Shown one piece after another: positions 1-5,961 of a stretch of DNA of 6,981 nucleotides. The DNA is from Spirochaetia bacterium UBA5550 (GTDB lineage: Bacteria; Spirochaetota; UBA4802; UBA5550): NCBI GenBank assembly GCA_002425885.1, contig DINC01000274.1:1-6981 (forward strand), read 5' to 3'. The notes beneath the pieces were generated by a model. The model searched no databases, was not told the origin of the DNA, and worked only from the letters and a program-made list of their open reading frames with translations. Position 1 is the stretch's first letter. The number at the start of each line of letters is the position of its first letter. A program made the translations under genes and the position numbers.

Positions 1-3
1 ATA

Positions 4-41
4 TTATATTTAATAGATTCACAATAATCTATTAAATATAA
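4..41. repeat. AT-rich perfect inverted repeat (hairpin)
   Basis: Positions 4-19 are exactly complementary to 26-41, giving a 16-bp stem around a 6-nt loop (CACAAT). The stem contains only two G-C pairs-worth of GC and no T tract follows on either strand beyond the stem itself, so it is a poor intrinsic terminator. It may end transcription from a gene left of the window, or be a protein-binding palindrome or a degenerate repeat. The structure is directly visible; the function is not. Confidence 0.6.
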
Positions 42-64
42 CAATGATTGAATCACTAAACCAT

Positions 65-185
65 GTCATTGCGAACGACTGTCAGGGAGTGAAGCAATCT
101 GTTCATGATTCAAATAGTCACTTTTTACAATAAAATGTTTATAATATGAACAGATTGCCACGTCGCTGTCGCTCCTCGCAATGAC
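65..185. repeat. Palindromic intergenic repeat, GTCATTGCGA type
   Basis: The element starts with GTCATTGCGA (65-74) and ends with its exact complement TCGCAATGAC (176-185). A second matching pair lies inside: GCAATCTGTTCAT (94-106) and ATGAACAGATTGC (146-158). The 19-nt and 17-nt stretches between the matched blocks have diverged, and a 39-nt AT-rich spacer (107-145) forms the centre. Each arm can also fold on itself through ATTGC/GCAAT. It contains no coding sequence. From memory, repeats beginning GTCATTGCGA are dispersed in many copies in several bacterial genomes, which fits a small non-autonomous or REP-like element; copy number here cannot be seen. It sits just upstream of the diguanylate cyclase promoter region. 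Confidence 0.75.
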
Positions 186-208
186 TAAAAAATTAATTCC
201 ATATATAC

Positions 209-217
209 TGCTATACT
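209..217 (+). promoter_or_regulatory. Possible extended -10 promoter of the diguanylate cyclase
   Basis: TGCTATACT fits the extended -10 form TGn-TATAAT with one mismatch and lies 31 bp before the GTG start. No good -35 box stands 16-18 bp upstream, which an extended -10 does not strictly need. The region is AT-rich and a second TATACT occurs at 204-209, so a chance match is possible. No c-di-GMP riboswitch-like structure is seen in the leader. Confidence 0.3.
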
Positions 218-248
218 ATATAAAAATTATCAGGTCAGGAAAACGCCG

Positions 249-1463
249 GTGAAAAAAAATATATTCATTGTATGCATAATCTGGACAGGAGTAACTGCTG
301 CATCATTTTTATGGAACTACAGCAACGCAATTGATGAACAGCGTAAACTCGCTTTTCAGACAGCAAGAAGCTGCTTTCAGCAGATTGTTCTCTTCCGTTC
401 CTGGAATGCTGCACATGGAGCAGTATTTGTCCCTGTGACAAAATACAGTCCGCCGAATCCCTACCTGCAGGTACCTATGCGTGATATTAAAGTGAATAAG
501 GCTCTTACACTGACACAGATTAATCCGGCCTATATGACGCGGCAGTTATCAGAAATTTCTTTAATAAGAGACGGAATAAAATTCCACATAACAAGCCTTA
601 AACCTATAAGGCCCGCGAACAGGGCAACCCTTATTGAAGAGGCAGCGTTGAAGAACTTCGAAAAAGGGAGCACTGAGGAGGGCGCGATAATAAATAACGG
701 CGAGGGTAAAGCATTTTTCTATATGGCTCCGCTCAGAACCGAAGCATCATGCCTGAAATGTCACGCTGTTCAGGGTTACAGGGAGGGTGACATCAGGGGA
801 GGTATCAGCGTTATACTTCCATACATCCCGAGGATTCCTCTTCTGATGATTTCCGCAGTTCACCTCTTTATGCTTTCGGCTGGTCTCCTTGGCCTGGTGC
901 TCGCAGGATTCAAGCTCTCCGATGCGTATGCTGTTATACGGAGACAGGCGGTATTTGATGCGCTCACAGGAATACCGAACAGGCACAGCTTTTCTGAAAG
1001 GATACTTACAGAATTCAACAGGAGCCTGCGTGACAGCTACCCTCTCTCAATAATTATGGGCGACATAGACAACTTTAAACTTTACAATGATACATACGGA
1101 CACGCTGCGGGAGATGAATGCCTGAAAAGTGTGGCAAAGTCAATAGAGAAATCATTAAAAAGACCCGGTGATTTCTGCGCGAGATATGGAGGTGAGGAGT
1201 TTATAATTATTCTCCCTGCAACTGATCAGACTGGAGCAGTAAAAATTGCTGATGAAATCAGAGCTAATATTTTTAACCTGAATATCCCGCACGAAAAATC
1301 TATCCCCACGCAGCAGGTATCCATAAGCTTAGGAGTTGCAACTAAAAATACCGGGGAGATTATCTCACATGACGAGCTTCTGAAGATGGCGGATGATGCC
1401 CTGTACATCGCGAAAGAGAAGGGACGCAACAGGGTGGAACATTACACTGAATGCCGGGGATAA
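249..1463 (+). CDS. Membrane diguanylate cyclase with periplasmic c-type haem sensor domain
   Basis: This 404-aa protein is a two-domain sensor enzyme. Residues 1-22 form a membrane anchor. Residues about 25-195 match the Tll0287-like (DUF3365) haem family, with HGAVFVPV, INPAYMTRQ, ITSLKPIRPAN and the single haem-attachment motif CLKCH at 168-172. A second membrane segment spans about 197-221. A GGDEF domain fills about 237-397: DALTG at 237-241, metal-binding Asp272 in MGDIDNF, YNDTYGHAAGD at 279-289 and the active-site GGEEF at 314-318. An RxxD inhibitory site (Arg305-Asp308) has the correct spacing. All catalytic residues are present, so it should convert two GTP to c-di-GMP with product inhibition. 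Haem in the periplasm suggests redox or gas sensing; the ligand is unknown. The GTG start is supported by AGGA at 237-240, 8 nt upstream. It converges on the DUF2917-like gene, 18 bp away. Confidence 0.93.
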   Translation: MKKNIFIVCIIWTGVTAASFLWNYSNAIDEQRKLAFQTARSCFQQIVLFRSWNAAHGAVFVPVTKYSPPNPYLQVPMRDIKVNKALTLTQINPAYMTRQLSEISLIRDGIKFHITSLKPIRPANRATLIEEAALKNFEKGSTEEGAIINNGEGKAFFYMAPLRTEASCLKCHAVQGYREGDIRGGISVILPYIPRIPLLMISAVHLFMLSAGLLGLVLAGFKLSDAYAVIRRQAVFDALTGIPNRHSFSERILTEFNRSLRDSYPLSIIMGDIDNFKLYNDTYGHAAGDECLKSVAKSIEKSLKRPGDFCARYGGEEFIIILPATDQTGAVKIADEIRANIFNLNIPHEKSIPTQQVSISLGVATKNTGEIISHDELLKMADDALYIAKEKGRNRVEHYTECRG

Positions 1464-1472
1464 TTCTCCCCG
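1455..1472. terminator. Weak hairpin between convergent gene ends
   Basis: CGGGGA (1455-1460) pairs with TCCCCG (1467-1472) around a 6-nt loop that includes the stop codon of the diguanylate cyclase. It lies between two convergent genes, where a bidirectional terminator would be expected. Neither side carries a clear run of T, so intrinsic termination is doubtful. Confidence 0.3.
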
Positions 1473-1481
1473 TCATTCTGC

Positions 1482-1841
1482 CTATCTTATAATTGAATGA
1501 ACAGATTCTCCGAAAGCAGAATTATTTTCTCCATCTTTAGCATAATTTAAAATGGATTTAAACAGCTTCTCTGCCGCAATGCGCGGAAGATCTTTTAAAC
1601 ATGGTAATATTGCTTTTCTTTGTATCTGAACAAAGGCGTTGTTTAATGATGTTACACAGAGTTTACCCTGCTGCCTTACTGCAAGTTCATCTCCGTCTCT
1701 AAGAATGATATCGCCGCTGCCGGGCCATGTTATCCATAATGACCCTCTGATGCAGTTTACCACATATTCCCCTCTCCCCCATGAGACGACTCTGCCCTTC
1801 TCAATATGCATTTTCATCTCTTCACTTTTTCTTCTAAGCAT
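1482..1841 (-). CDS. DUF2917-like small protein
   Basis: A 119-aa protein without signal peptide or membrane segment. Residues about 11-73 resemble the DUF2917 family, a short beta-rich, cupin-like fold: IEKGRVVSW, then RGSLWITWPGSGD at about 32-44, then LRDGDELAV at 47-55. The pattern of a Trp/Thr strand followed by xxGD is what led to this call. The C-terminal 45 residues are charged, probably helical, and not recognised. Biochemical function is unknown for the family. The ATG at 1841 is preferred over the in-frame ATGs at 1817 and 1811 because GGAGG (1851-1855) lies 9 nt upstream of it. The gene is divergent from the MocR-type regulator, which makes it a candidate target of that regulator; this is inference. 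Confidence 0.75.
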   Translation of the reverse strand: MLRRKSEEMKMHIEKGRVVSWGRGEYVVNCIRGSLWITWPGSGDIILRDGDELAVRQQGKLCVTSLNNAFVQIQRKAILPCLKDLPRIAAEKLFKSILNYAKDGENNSAFGESVHSIIR

Positions 1842-1861
1842 ATTACCGTACCTCCGCTGTT

Positions 1862-1891
1862 AAATCATGACGATCGCAGGCGCCATGATTT
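1862..1891. promoter_or_regulatory. Inverted repeat in the divergent DUF2917/MocR intergenic region, possible operator
   Basis: AAATCATG (1862-1869) is the exact complement of CATGATTT (1884-1891), separated by 14 nt. A further copy of the half-site, ATGATTT, occurs in direct orientation at 1911-1917, 26 nt from the second arm. The repeat lies just upstream of the Shine-Dalgarno of the minus-strand DUF2917 gene. MocR-family regulators such as GabR and PdxR bind short repeated half-sites near divergently transcribed genes, so an autoregulatory operator is plausible. It could also be a leader hairpin in the DUF2917 transcript. The rest of the 213-bp gap (1842-2054) is AT-rich and holds no convincing gene. 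Confidence 0.4.
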
Positions 1892-2054
1892 TTCCAAAAA
1901 ATATAATAAAATGATTTCAATTTACAGCAGCAGTTATAGCTTTTCCTCCGACCACAGAGTCTTTAATAAAATCGCTGTGTCCCTTTATTTTATTAAAACT
2001 GTGTCTTTATTTTTTTTCTCCGGGGGATAAACCTTCCATAAAAGAGGTCGGGAT

Positions 2055-3521
2055 ATGAAAGTCACAAGGTATGAACAGGTAGCTGATAAAATACTGAATC
2101 TTATCGAACACGGCGTTCTGAAGGAGGGTGAAAAGATACCATCCATGCGGCAGCTTTCGAAAGAGCTTGGTGTCAGTGTCAATACAGTAAAGGAAGCATA
2201 CTGGACTCTCGAGAAACAGAACCATATTGAAGCGGTGCCCCAGTCAGGATTCTACGTTAAGAAAATAGCCAGGGAATTCGAGACTTCTCTTCTCGATCCT
2301 GCGCTAATGGATCCTCAGCAGGTGGGCCTATGCCAGATATACGGAGCTTTCCAGTACTCAGGAAAATACAGCCCGGAACTCAATCTGGGGCTGTCAAACA
2401 TGCATCCCGACTTCTGGCCTGTGGATAAACTGGGAAAATACATGCATGAGGCGCTCCGCTACCACGACCATGACTCCTTCAGCTACGTGATGTCACCGGG
2501 ATACCTGGAGCTCCGCAAGCAGATTGCGCGTATCAGTCTGTCAGGCGGTATGGAACTGAATCCCGATGAAATAATTATTACTAACGGCTGCCATGAAGCG
2601 ATCTTCCTCACTCTAATGACAGTCTGCAAACCGGGGGACACTGTTGTTTATGAAAGCCCCATCTACTTCAGTTCACTGCAGCTGCTTCAGAGGCTGAACC
2701 TCAGGCTTATCGAAATACCTGCATCAGCAAATGAAGGGATGAATCTTGACACACTGAAATTTGTCCTGGACAATCATCCTGTGAAAGCCGTGTTTACTAT
2801 ACCAAACTTCAATAATCCCTTGGGTTTTGTTATGCCGGACGCGAAGAAGAGGGAGATGGTACAGCTTCTTGCAAAATATAAAGTGACCCTCATTGAGGAT
2901 GATATATACGGCGACCTCTTTTATGAAACAAGGCCATCAGCATGTAAAAGCCACGATAAAACCGGAAATGTCATCCTCTGCTCCTCAATTACAAAGACTG
3001 TGGCGCCGGGCCTCCGCATAGGGTGGGTTGTGCCTGGTAAAGATTACTACGAAGAGATTACCCGCCTGAAAACTCTGCTGAACATCTCAACTGCCGGGAT
3101 AAACCAGATTGCCGCTGCACGGTTTCTTAAGGAGGGGGGGTATGACCGGCACATGAGAAACTTCAGAAGCGCACTTGAGACCCAGGTGACAGATGTGAGA
3201 AACTGCATACTTGAGAATTTTCCGGATGAAACTGAAGTTACAAAACCCGCAGGGGGCTCATTGCTCTGGGTAACATTGCCGGAATGGATCGACTCACTCG
3301 ATATCTATCATGAAGCCCTGAAAAAAAATATACTTATCGCACCGGGATGCCTCTTCTCTATAAGAGAAAAGTACTCCAACTGCATGAGAATTAATGCCGG
3401 ACACTGGAATGAAAAGATCATGAAAGCTATCGTTTACCTGGGGAAACTTTGCAGGGAATATAATTCCGGTAAGAGAGAGACAGTTCCATCTGATGAATGC
3501 CGGAAAGCTGCTGCTGAGTGA
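2055..3521 (+). CDS. MocR-family transcriptional regulator (GntR winged helix plus aminotransferase-like domain)
   Basis: This 488-aa protein has the full MocR length. Residues 1-70 are a GntR winged helix-turn-helix (KIPSMRQLSKELGVSVNTVKEAY at about 27-49, wing QSGFYV). Residues about 105-465 form a fold-type I aminotransferase domain. The PLP-binding set is complete: TNGCHEA (176-182) for the phosphate loop, Tyr204 for ring stacking, Asn254 in NFNNPLG, Asp282 and Tyr285 in EDDIYGD, Lys314 in SSITKTVAPG for the Schiff base, Arg321 in GLRIGW, and Arg445 in MRINAG for substrate carboxylate. Members act as PLP-dependent, amino-compound-responsive regulators; whether this one has aminotransferase activity cannot be told. 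GAGG at 2044-2047 supports the ATG. The effector is unknown: no pdx, gab or taurine gene is nearby. A run of seven G at 3134-3140 lies within it. The best target candidate is the divergent DUF2917 gene. Confidence 0.92.
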   Translation: MKVTRYEQVADKILNLIEHGVLKEGEKIPSMRQLSKELGVSVNTVKEAYWTLEKQNHIEAVPQSGFYVKKIAREFETSLLDPALMDPQQVGLCQIYGAFQYSGKYSPELNLGLSNMHPDFWPVDKLGKYMHEALRYHDHDSFSYVMSPGYLELRKQIARISLSGGMELNPDEIIITNGCHEAIFLTLMTVCKPGDTVVYESPIYFSSLQLLQRLNLRLIEIPASANEGMNLDTLKFVLDNHPVKAVFTIPNFNNPLGFVMPDAKKREMVQLLAKYKVTLIEDDIYGDLFYETRPSACKSHDKTGNVILCSSITKTVAPGLRIGWVVPGKDYYEEITRLKTLLNISTAGINQIAAARFLKEGGYDRHMRNFRSALETQVTDVRNCILENFPDETEVTKPAGGSLLWVTLPEWIDSLDIYHEALKKNILIAPGCLFSIREKYSNCMRINAGHWNEKIMKAIVYLGKLCREYNSGKRETVPSDECRKAAAE

Positions 3522-3531
3522 AATCTTTCGG

Positions 3532-3560
3532 TTGACTATTCTAAACTTAAAGATTAAATT
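3532..3560 (+). promoter_or_regulatory. Possible sigma-70 promoter downstream of the MocR gene
   Basis: TTGACT (3532-3537) and TAAATT (3555-3560) are spaced by 17 nt, which fits a housekeeping promoter with two mismatches in the -10 box. If used, it would give the XpaC-like gene a leader of about 225 nt containing the palindromic repeat. Two perfect TATAAT hexamers closer to that gene (3734-3739 and 3755-3760) lack good -35 boxes and are competing candidates. Confidence 0.25.
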
Positions 3561-3622
3561 ATAACAAATGATGCGGGTTCGAAATGAGAAGTTATAGCAT
3601 TTCACGAAATAATTAGGCCCTT

Positions 3623-3703
3623 GTCATTCCGGCCGTAGTGATAACGGAGTGCCGGAATCTCATAAAACTGGTACTATGGGATTCCCGCCTTCGCGGGAAT
3701 GAC
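3623..3703. repeat. Palindromic intergenic repeat, GTCATTCC type (two inward hairpins)
   Basis: The element is bounded by GTCATTCC (3623-3630) and GGAATGAC (3696-3703). Each half also folds alone: ATTCCGGC (3626-3633) with GCCGGAAT (3651-3658), and ATTCCCGC (3681-3688) with GCGGGAAT (3693-3700) around a CTTC loop. The two hairpins are in inverted orientation about a short AT-rich centre, so the whole can form a cruciform. Such GTCATTCC...GGAATC repeats are, from memory, frequent in intergenic DNA of many bacteria. It is non-coding and lies in the 272-bp gap between the MocR and XpaC-like genes; the rest of that gap is AT-rich with only promoter-like boxes. Confidence 0.75.
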
Positions 3704-3793
3704 GAAAAATGAACTAATTCAATCGTTAACCGCTATAATGTAAAAATAAAACAGTATAATTCTATATATTACAAGTAACCGGAGATCCCTTTA

Positions 3794-4399
3794 ATGAAAA
3801 CTCTCAGATGGTTTATATCAGCAGCAATAAGTTCAGGAATATTCTCTGTTCTTTTCGTCGTAGTTGATGCCGGAACTCTTATATCCGCTTTACTCGGCGG
3901 AGCGGCATTCGCTGGTGGAGCCCTCCTCTTTGCCCCGGAAAAAATCGATCCTTCATTCGCTGCTGCTGCAAAGGATATCGGAATTGATCCGAAGCAGATT
4001 AAGGGGATCATCTCCGGCGGTAAAAAAAAGATTAAACTTATGAAGGGATTCATTGATAAAATCGATGACGCTGAAATCAATACGGGAATAGTTAAGGTTG
4101 CCGGTACAGCGGAAAACATTTTCCGGAATTTTCAGAAAGACCCAAAAGATATTAAGGCCGCGCGGCAGTTCATCACCTATTATATGGATGCAGTAATAAA
4201 TGTTCTGCAGCAGTACTCGGCTATTCCTGAAGGTGCGGCAGGGAGAAAAGATTTCCGGAAAAAGGTCATAGAACTGCTCAACACAGCAAACACAAGTTTT
4301 GAAAAGCAGCTCGCGAGACTTTACGAAGATGATTATCTCAACCTTGCCAGTGAAATGAGCGTGCTTGAAAAAACCTTAAAATCTGAAGGTATGATGTAA
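3794..4399 (+). CDS. XpaC-like membrane protein (5-bromo-4-chloroindolyl phosphate hydrolysis family)
   Basis: This 201-aa protein starts with two hydrophobic segments (about 6-24 and 28-47) forming a membrane hairpin, followed by a charged, mainly helical cytoplasmic-type domain. The C-terminal half carries the features I associate with XpaC (PF10112): DIKAARQFITYYMDAV at 119-134, the SFEKQLARLYEDD segment at 168-180, and a closing EMSVLEKTLKSEG at 187-199. Length agrees with the family. The family name comes from an indicator-substrate phenotype in Bacillus subtilis; a real enzymatic activity is not established, and no hydrolase motif is evident here. XpaC genes are often paired with telA-type genes, but no telA is in the window. 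GGAG at 3781-3784 is 9 nt before the ATG. It converges, with 10 bp between ends, on the SBP-OmpA/vWA operon, to which it may be functionally linked. Confidence 0.8.
   Translation: MKTLRWFISAAISSGIFSVLFVVVDAGTLISALLGGAAFAGGALLFAPEKIDPSFAAAAKDIGIDPKQIKGIISGGKKKIKLMKGFIDKIDDAEINTGIVKVAGTAENIFRNFQKDPKDIKAARQFITYYMDAVINVLQQYSAIPEGAAGRKDFRKKVIELLNTANTSFEKQLARLYEDDYLNLASEMSVLEKTLKSEGMM
4368..4390 (-). terminator. Possible intrinsic terminator of the minus-strand operon, inside the XpaC-like gene
   Basis: Read on the minus strand, ACCTT (4390-4386) pairs with AAGGT (4377-4373) around an 8-nt loop, followed at once by five T (4372-4368). It lies 20 bp past the stop of the SBP-OmpA gene, where a terminator is expected, but inside the 3' end of the convergent XpaC-like gene. 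The stem is only 5 bp, so strength is doubtful. Confidence 0.3.
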
Positions 4400-4409
4400 A
4401 TTTCCCCCT

Positions 4410-5960
4410 TCACTTCCCGGTAAGCAGCATAACCTCAACACGCTTAAGCCTGTTATCATATTCACGTTCAGACTCATCCGTAAGCCGCGAGAGCGGTTCC
4501 CCTGAACCGACTCCATTAGTCCTGATCCTGTTAGGGTCCATCCCGTAACTTGTAACAAAAATCTTTTTCACAGCCTCTGCCCTTACGCGGGAAAGTTCGG
4601 AATTTGCCGAAGCGTCACCTTTTAACCCTGAATGCCCTTTAACCAGAATTCTGAAATTAGGATAGTGCCTGATGCTTTCAACAATCTCCTTTACCTGCTC
4701 CTGTCCGCTCTCATCTATGACGGATGTTCCGCTCCTGAAAGTCACAGGGCGTATCTTCAGGCTCCCCACAACAGAGAGACTCAGCCATTCACTGTCAGGT
4801 ATCTGAGAAAACCGTCTGTTCAGGGACTGATTAACAGCTGCGCCTTCTGCGAGTTGCTGCACACCGCCTCCGTAAAGAGATGCTATGAAAGCTGAATTTA
4901 TTATAGTATAGGGGTCACTATCAATGAGAGGATTCGCCGAAAAATCTTTATTGGCAATCAGTATCTTCAGTGTTGAGTTTATCGCGTCAACGATCTCCGG
5001 CTGTTTATGCTGGCTTTTTGTTGTTATTCCGAACCAGGATGTGTTTTCAGCGTAGTTTATCCACTTCACACCTTTCAGCATATACTCCACTTTTTTTTCA
5101 GGAATAGAAAGATGAGCAGTAATATCCTGCTTCAGACGCGCAGGTGACGAACTGTAATAGTTCATTGTCTCAAAATATTTCTTCAGGAAAAGATAAACCA
5201 GTTCCGGTTTCTCTTTTGCAAAGTTCCGGTTGACAAGGAGTATATCAACAATAAGATTTTCAATATCCTCTGAACCGATAAGTTTAACAACTCCGGGATC
5301 TGATAATGCCTCTGTTACATGGGGCTCCCATAAAGCTGCGCAGTCCACTCCCCTCTTCATGAATTTTTCATAACCCTCTTCAGCTCCGTTTACTTCAACA
5401 CGCCATTTTTTATCTCCAGATGTAAAGAGCGGAATATCGAAGTGTGAAGATATGGCCTTGAGTAGATGTTCACTTGGCGAGGCCGGAGTAAAGGCTATTG
5501 TAAACTTCTCTTTTATTTTAAGAGCTTCAATATTCTGAACGGAATCCTTCCATGCAATAATGGCATCACCACCTTTGGACTCATCAAGAACAGCAATAAC
5601 TGCACCGGGGTATTTCACACCTTTACCATTCAGCAGGTATGAGTCAACAGTACAAACCGCGAAATCGATCTCTCCATCTTTAAGCATCTTCATCCGTTCA
5701 GGGTAGTCAGCTTTATCATCAATAACTTTTATCCTGTATCCCTCATCCCTCATCATCGTGCCGAAGACCGGTGATTTAAAATAAAAGTAACCGATCCAGC
5801 TGTCCAGAGCGATTGATATTTCACCCTTAAGCCCCTTCGCGTCACTTGTGCTGAATGTGATCTCCTTGACAGCTTCTGTCTTCTGGAAGAAAATATAAAC
5901 TCCCCCCACAATAACCGCGGAAAGAATGATGAGGCCCAGTATACGTTTGATCTCCTGCAT
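4410..5960 (-). CDS. Membrane-anchored periplasmic substrate-binding domain fused to OmpA/MotB-like domain
   Basis: A 516-aa protein with an uncleaved-looking N-terminal membrane segment (about 7-25, no lipobox). Residues about 45-350 resemble type 2 periplasmic binding proteins of the NrtA/SsuA/THI5 group: GEISIALDSWIGYFYF at 46-61, DGEIDFAVC at 95-103 and ALWEPHVTEAL at 209-219. Residues about 402-514 are an OmpA C-terminal domain: ILVKGHSG (438-445), ELSRVRAEAV (455-464), DPNRIRTNGVGSGEPL (475-490) and a closing RVEVMLL. The usual Asp of the GHTD motif is replaced by Gly445, while the partner Arg460 is kept, so peptidoglycan binding may be altered. No permease or ATPase gene is present, which argues for a sensing or scaffolding role rather than uptake. 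The ligand cannot be predicted. The start lies one nt after the vWA stop (TAATATG) with only a weak Shine-Dalgarno, implying translational coupling. Confidence 0.85.
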   Translation of the reverse strand: MQEIKRILGLIILSAVIVGGVYIFFQKTEAVKEITFSTSDAKGLKGEISIALDSWIGYFYFKSPVFGTMMRDEGYRIKVIDDKADYPERMKMLKDGEIDFAVCTVDSYLLNGKGVKYPGAVIAVLDESKGGDAIIAWKDSVQNIEALKIKEKFTIAFTPASPSEHLLKAISSHFDIPLFTSGDKKWRVEVNGAEEGYEKFMKRGVDCAALWEPHVTEALSDPGVVKLIGSEDIENLIVDILLVNRNFAKEKPELVYLFLKKYFETMNYYSSSPARLKQDITAHLSIPEKKVEYMLKGVKWINYAENTSWFGITTKSQHKQPEIVDAINSTLKILIANKDFSANPLIDSDPYTIINSAFIASLYGGGVQQLAEGAAVNQSLNRRFSQIPDSEWLSLSVVGSLKIRPVTFRSGTSVIDESGQEQVKEIVESIRHYPNFRILVKGHSGLKGDASANSELSRVRAEAVKKIFVTSYGMDPNRIRTNGVGSGEPLSRLTDESEREYDNRLKRVEVMLLTGK

Positions 5961-5961
5961 A

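Noticed and set aside
65..185. CRISPR array or insertion sequence
   Set aside because: There is one palindromic unit, no regularly spaced direct repeats, and no transposase gene, so a small non-coding palindromic repeat is the better description.
186..248. c-di-GMP riboswitch in the diguanylate cyclase leader
   Set aside because: The leader is short and AT-rich and shows neither the GEMM-type conserved core nor a paired structure.
1639..2030. Open frames on the plus strand at 1639-1863 and 1806-2030
   Set aside because: The first is antisense to the DUF2917-like gene. The second runs from that gene into AT-rich DNA, with Ser/Phe-rich sequence, no ribosome binding site and no recognisable domain.
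3522..3555. AATCTTT...AAAGATT inverted repeat as a terminator of the MocR gene
   Set aside because: The 7-bp AT-rich stem has a 20-nt loop and no following T run, so it would be too unstable to act as an intrinsic terminator.
3294..3605. 103-codon minus-strand open frame at the 3' end of the MocR gene
   Set aside because: It lies almost wholly antisense to a well-supported conserved coding region and its product shows no domain pattern.
4632..4895. 87-codon plus-strand open frame and other open frames antisense to the SBP-OmpA and vWA genes
   Set aside because: They mirror the strongly supported minus-strand coding sequences and have no ribosome binding site or recognisable product.
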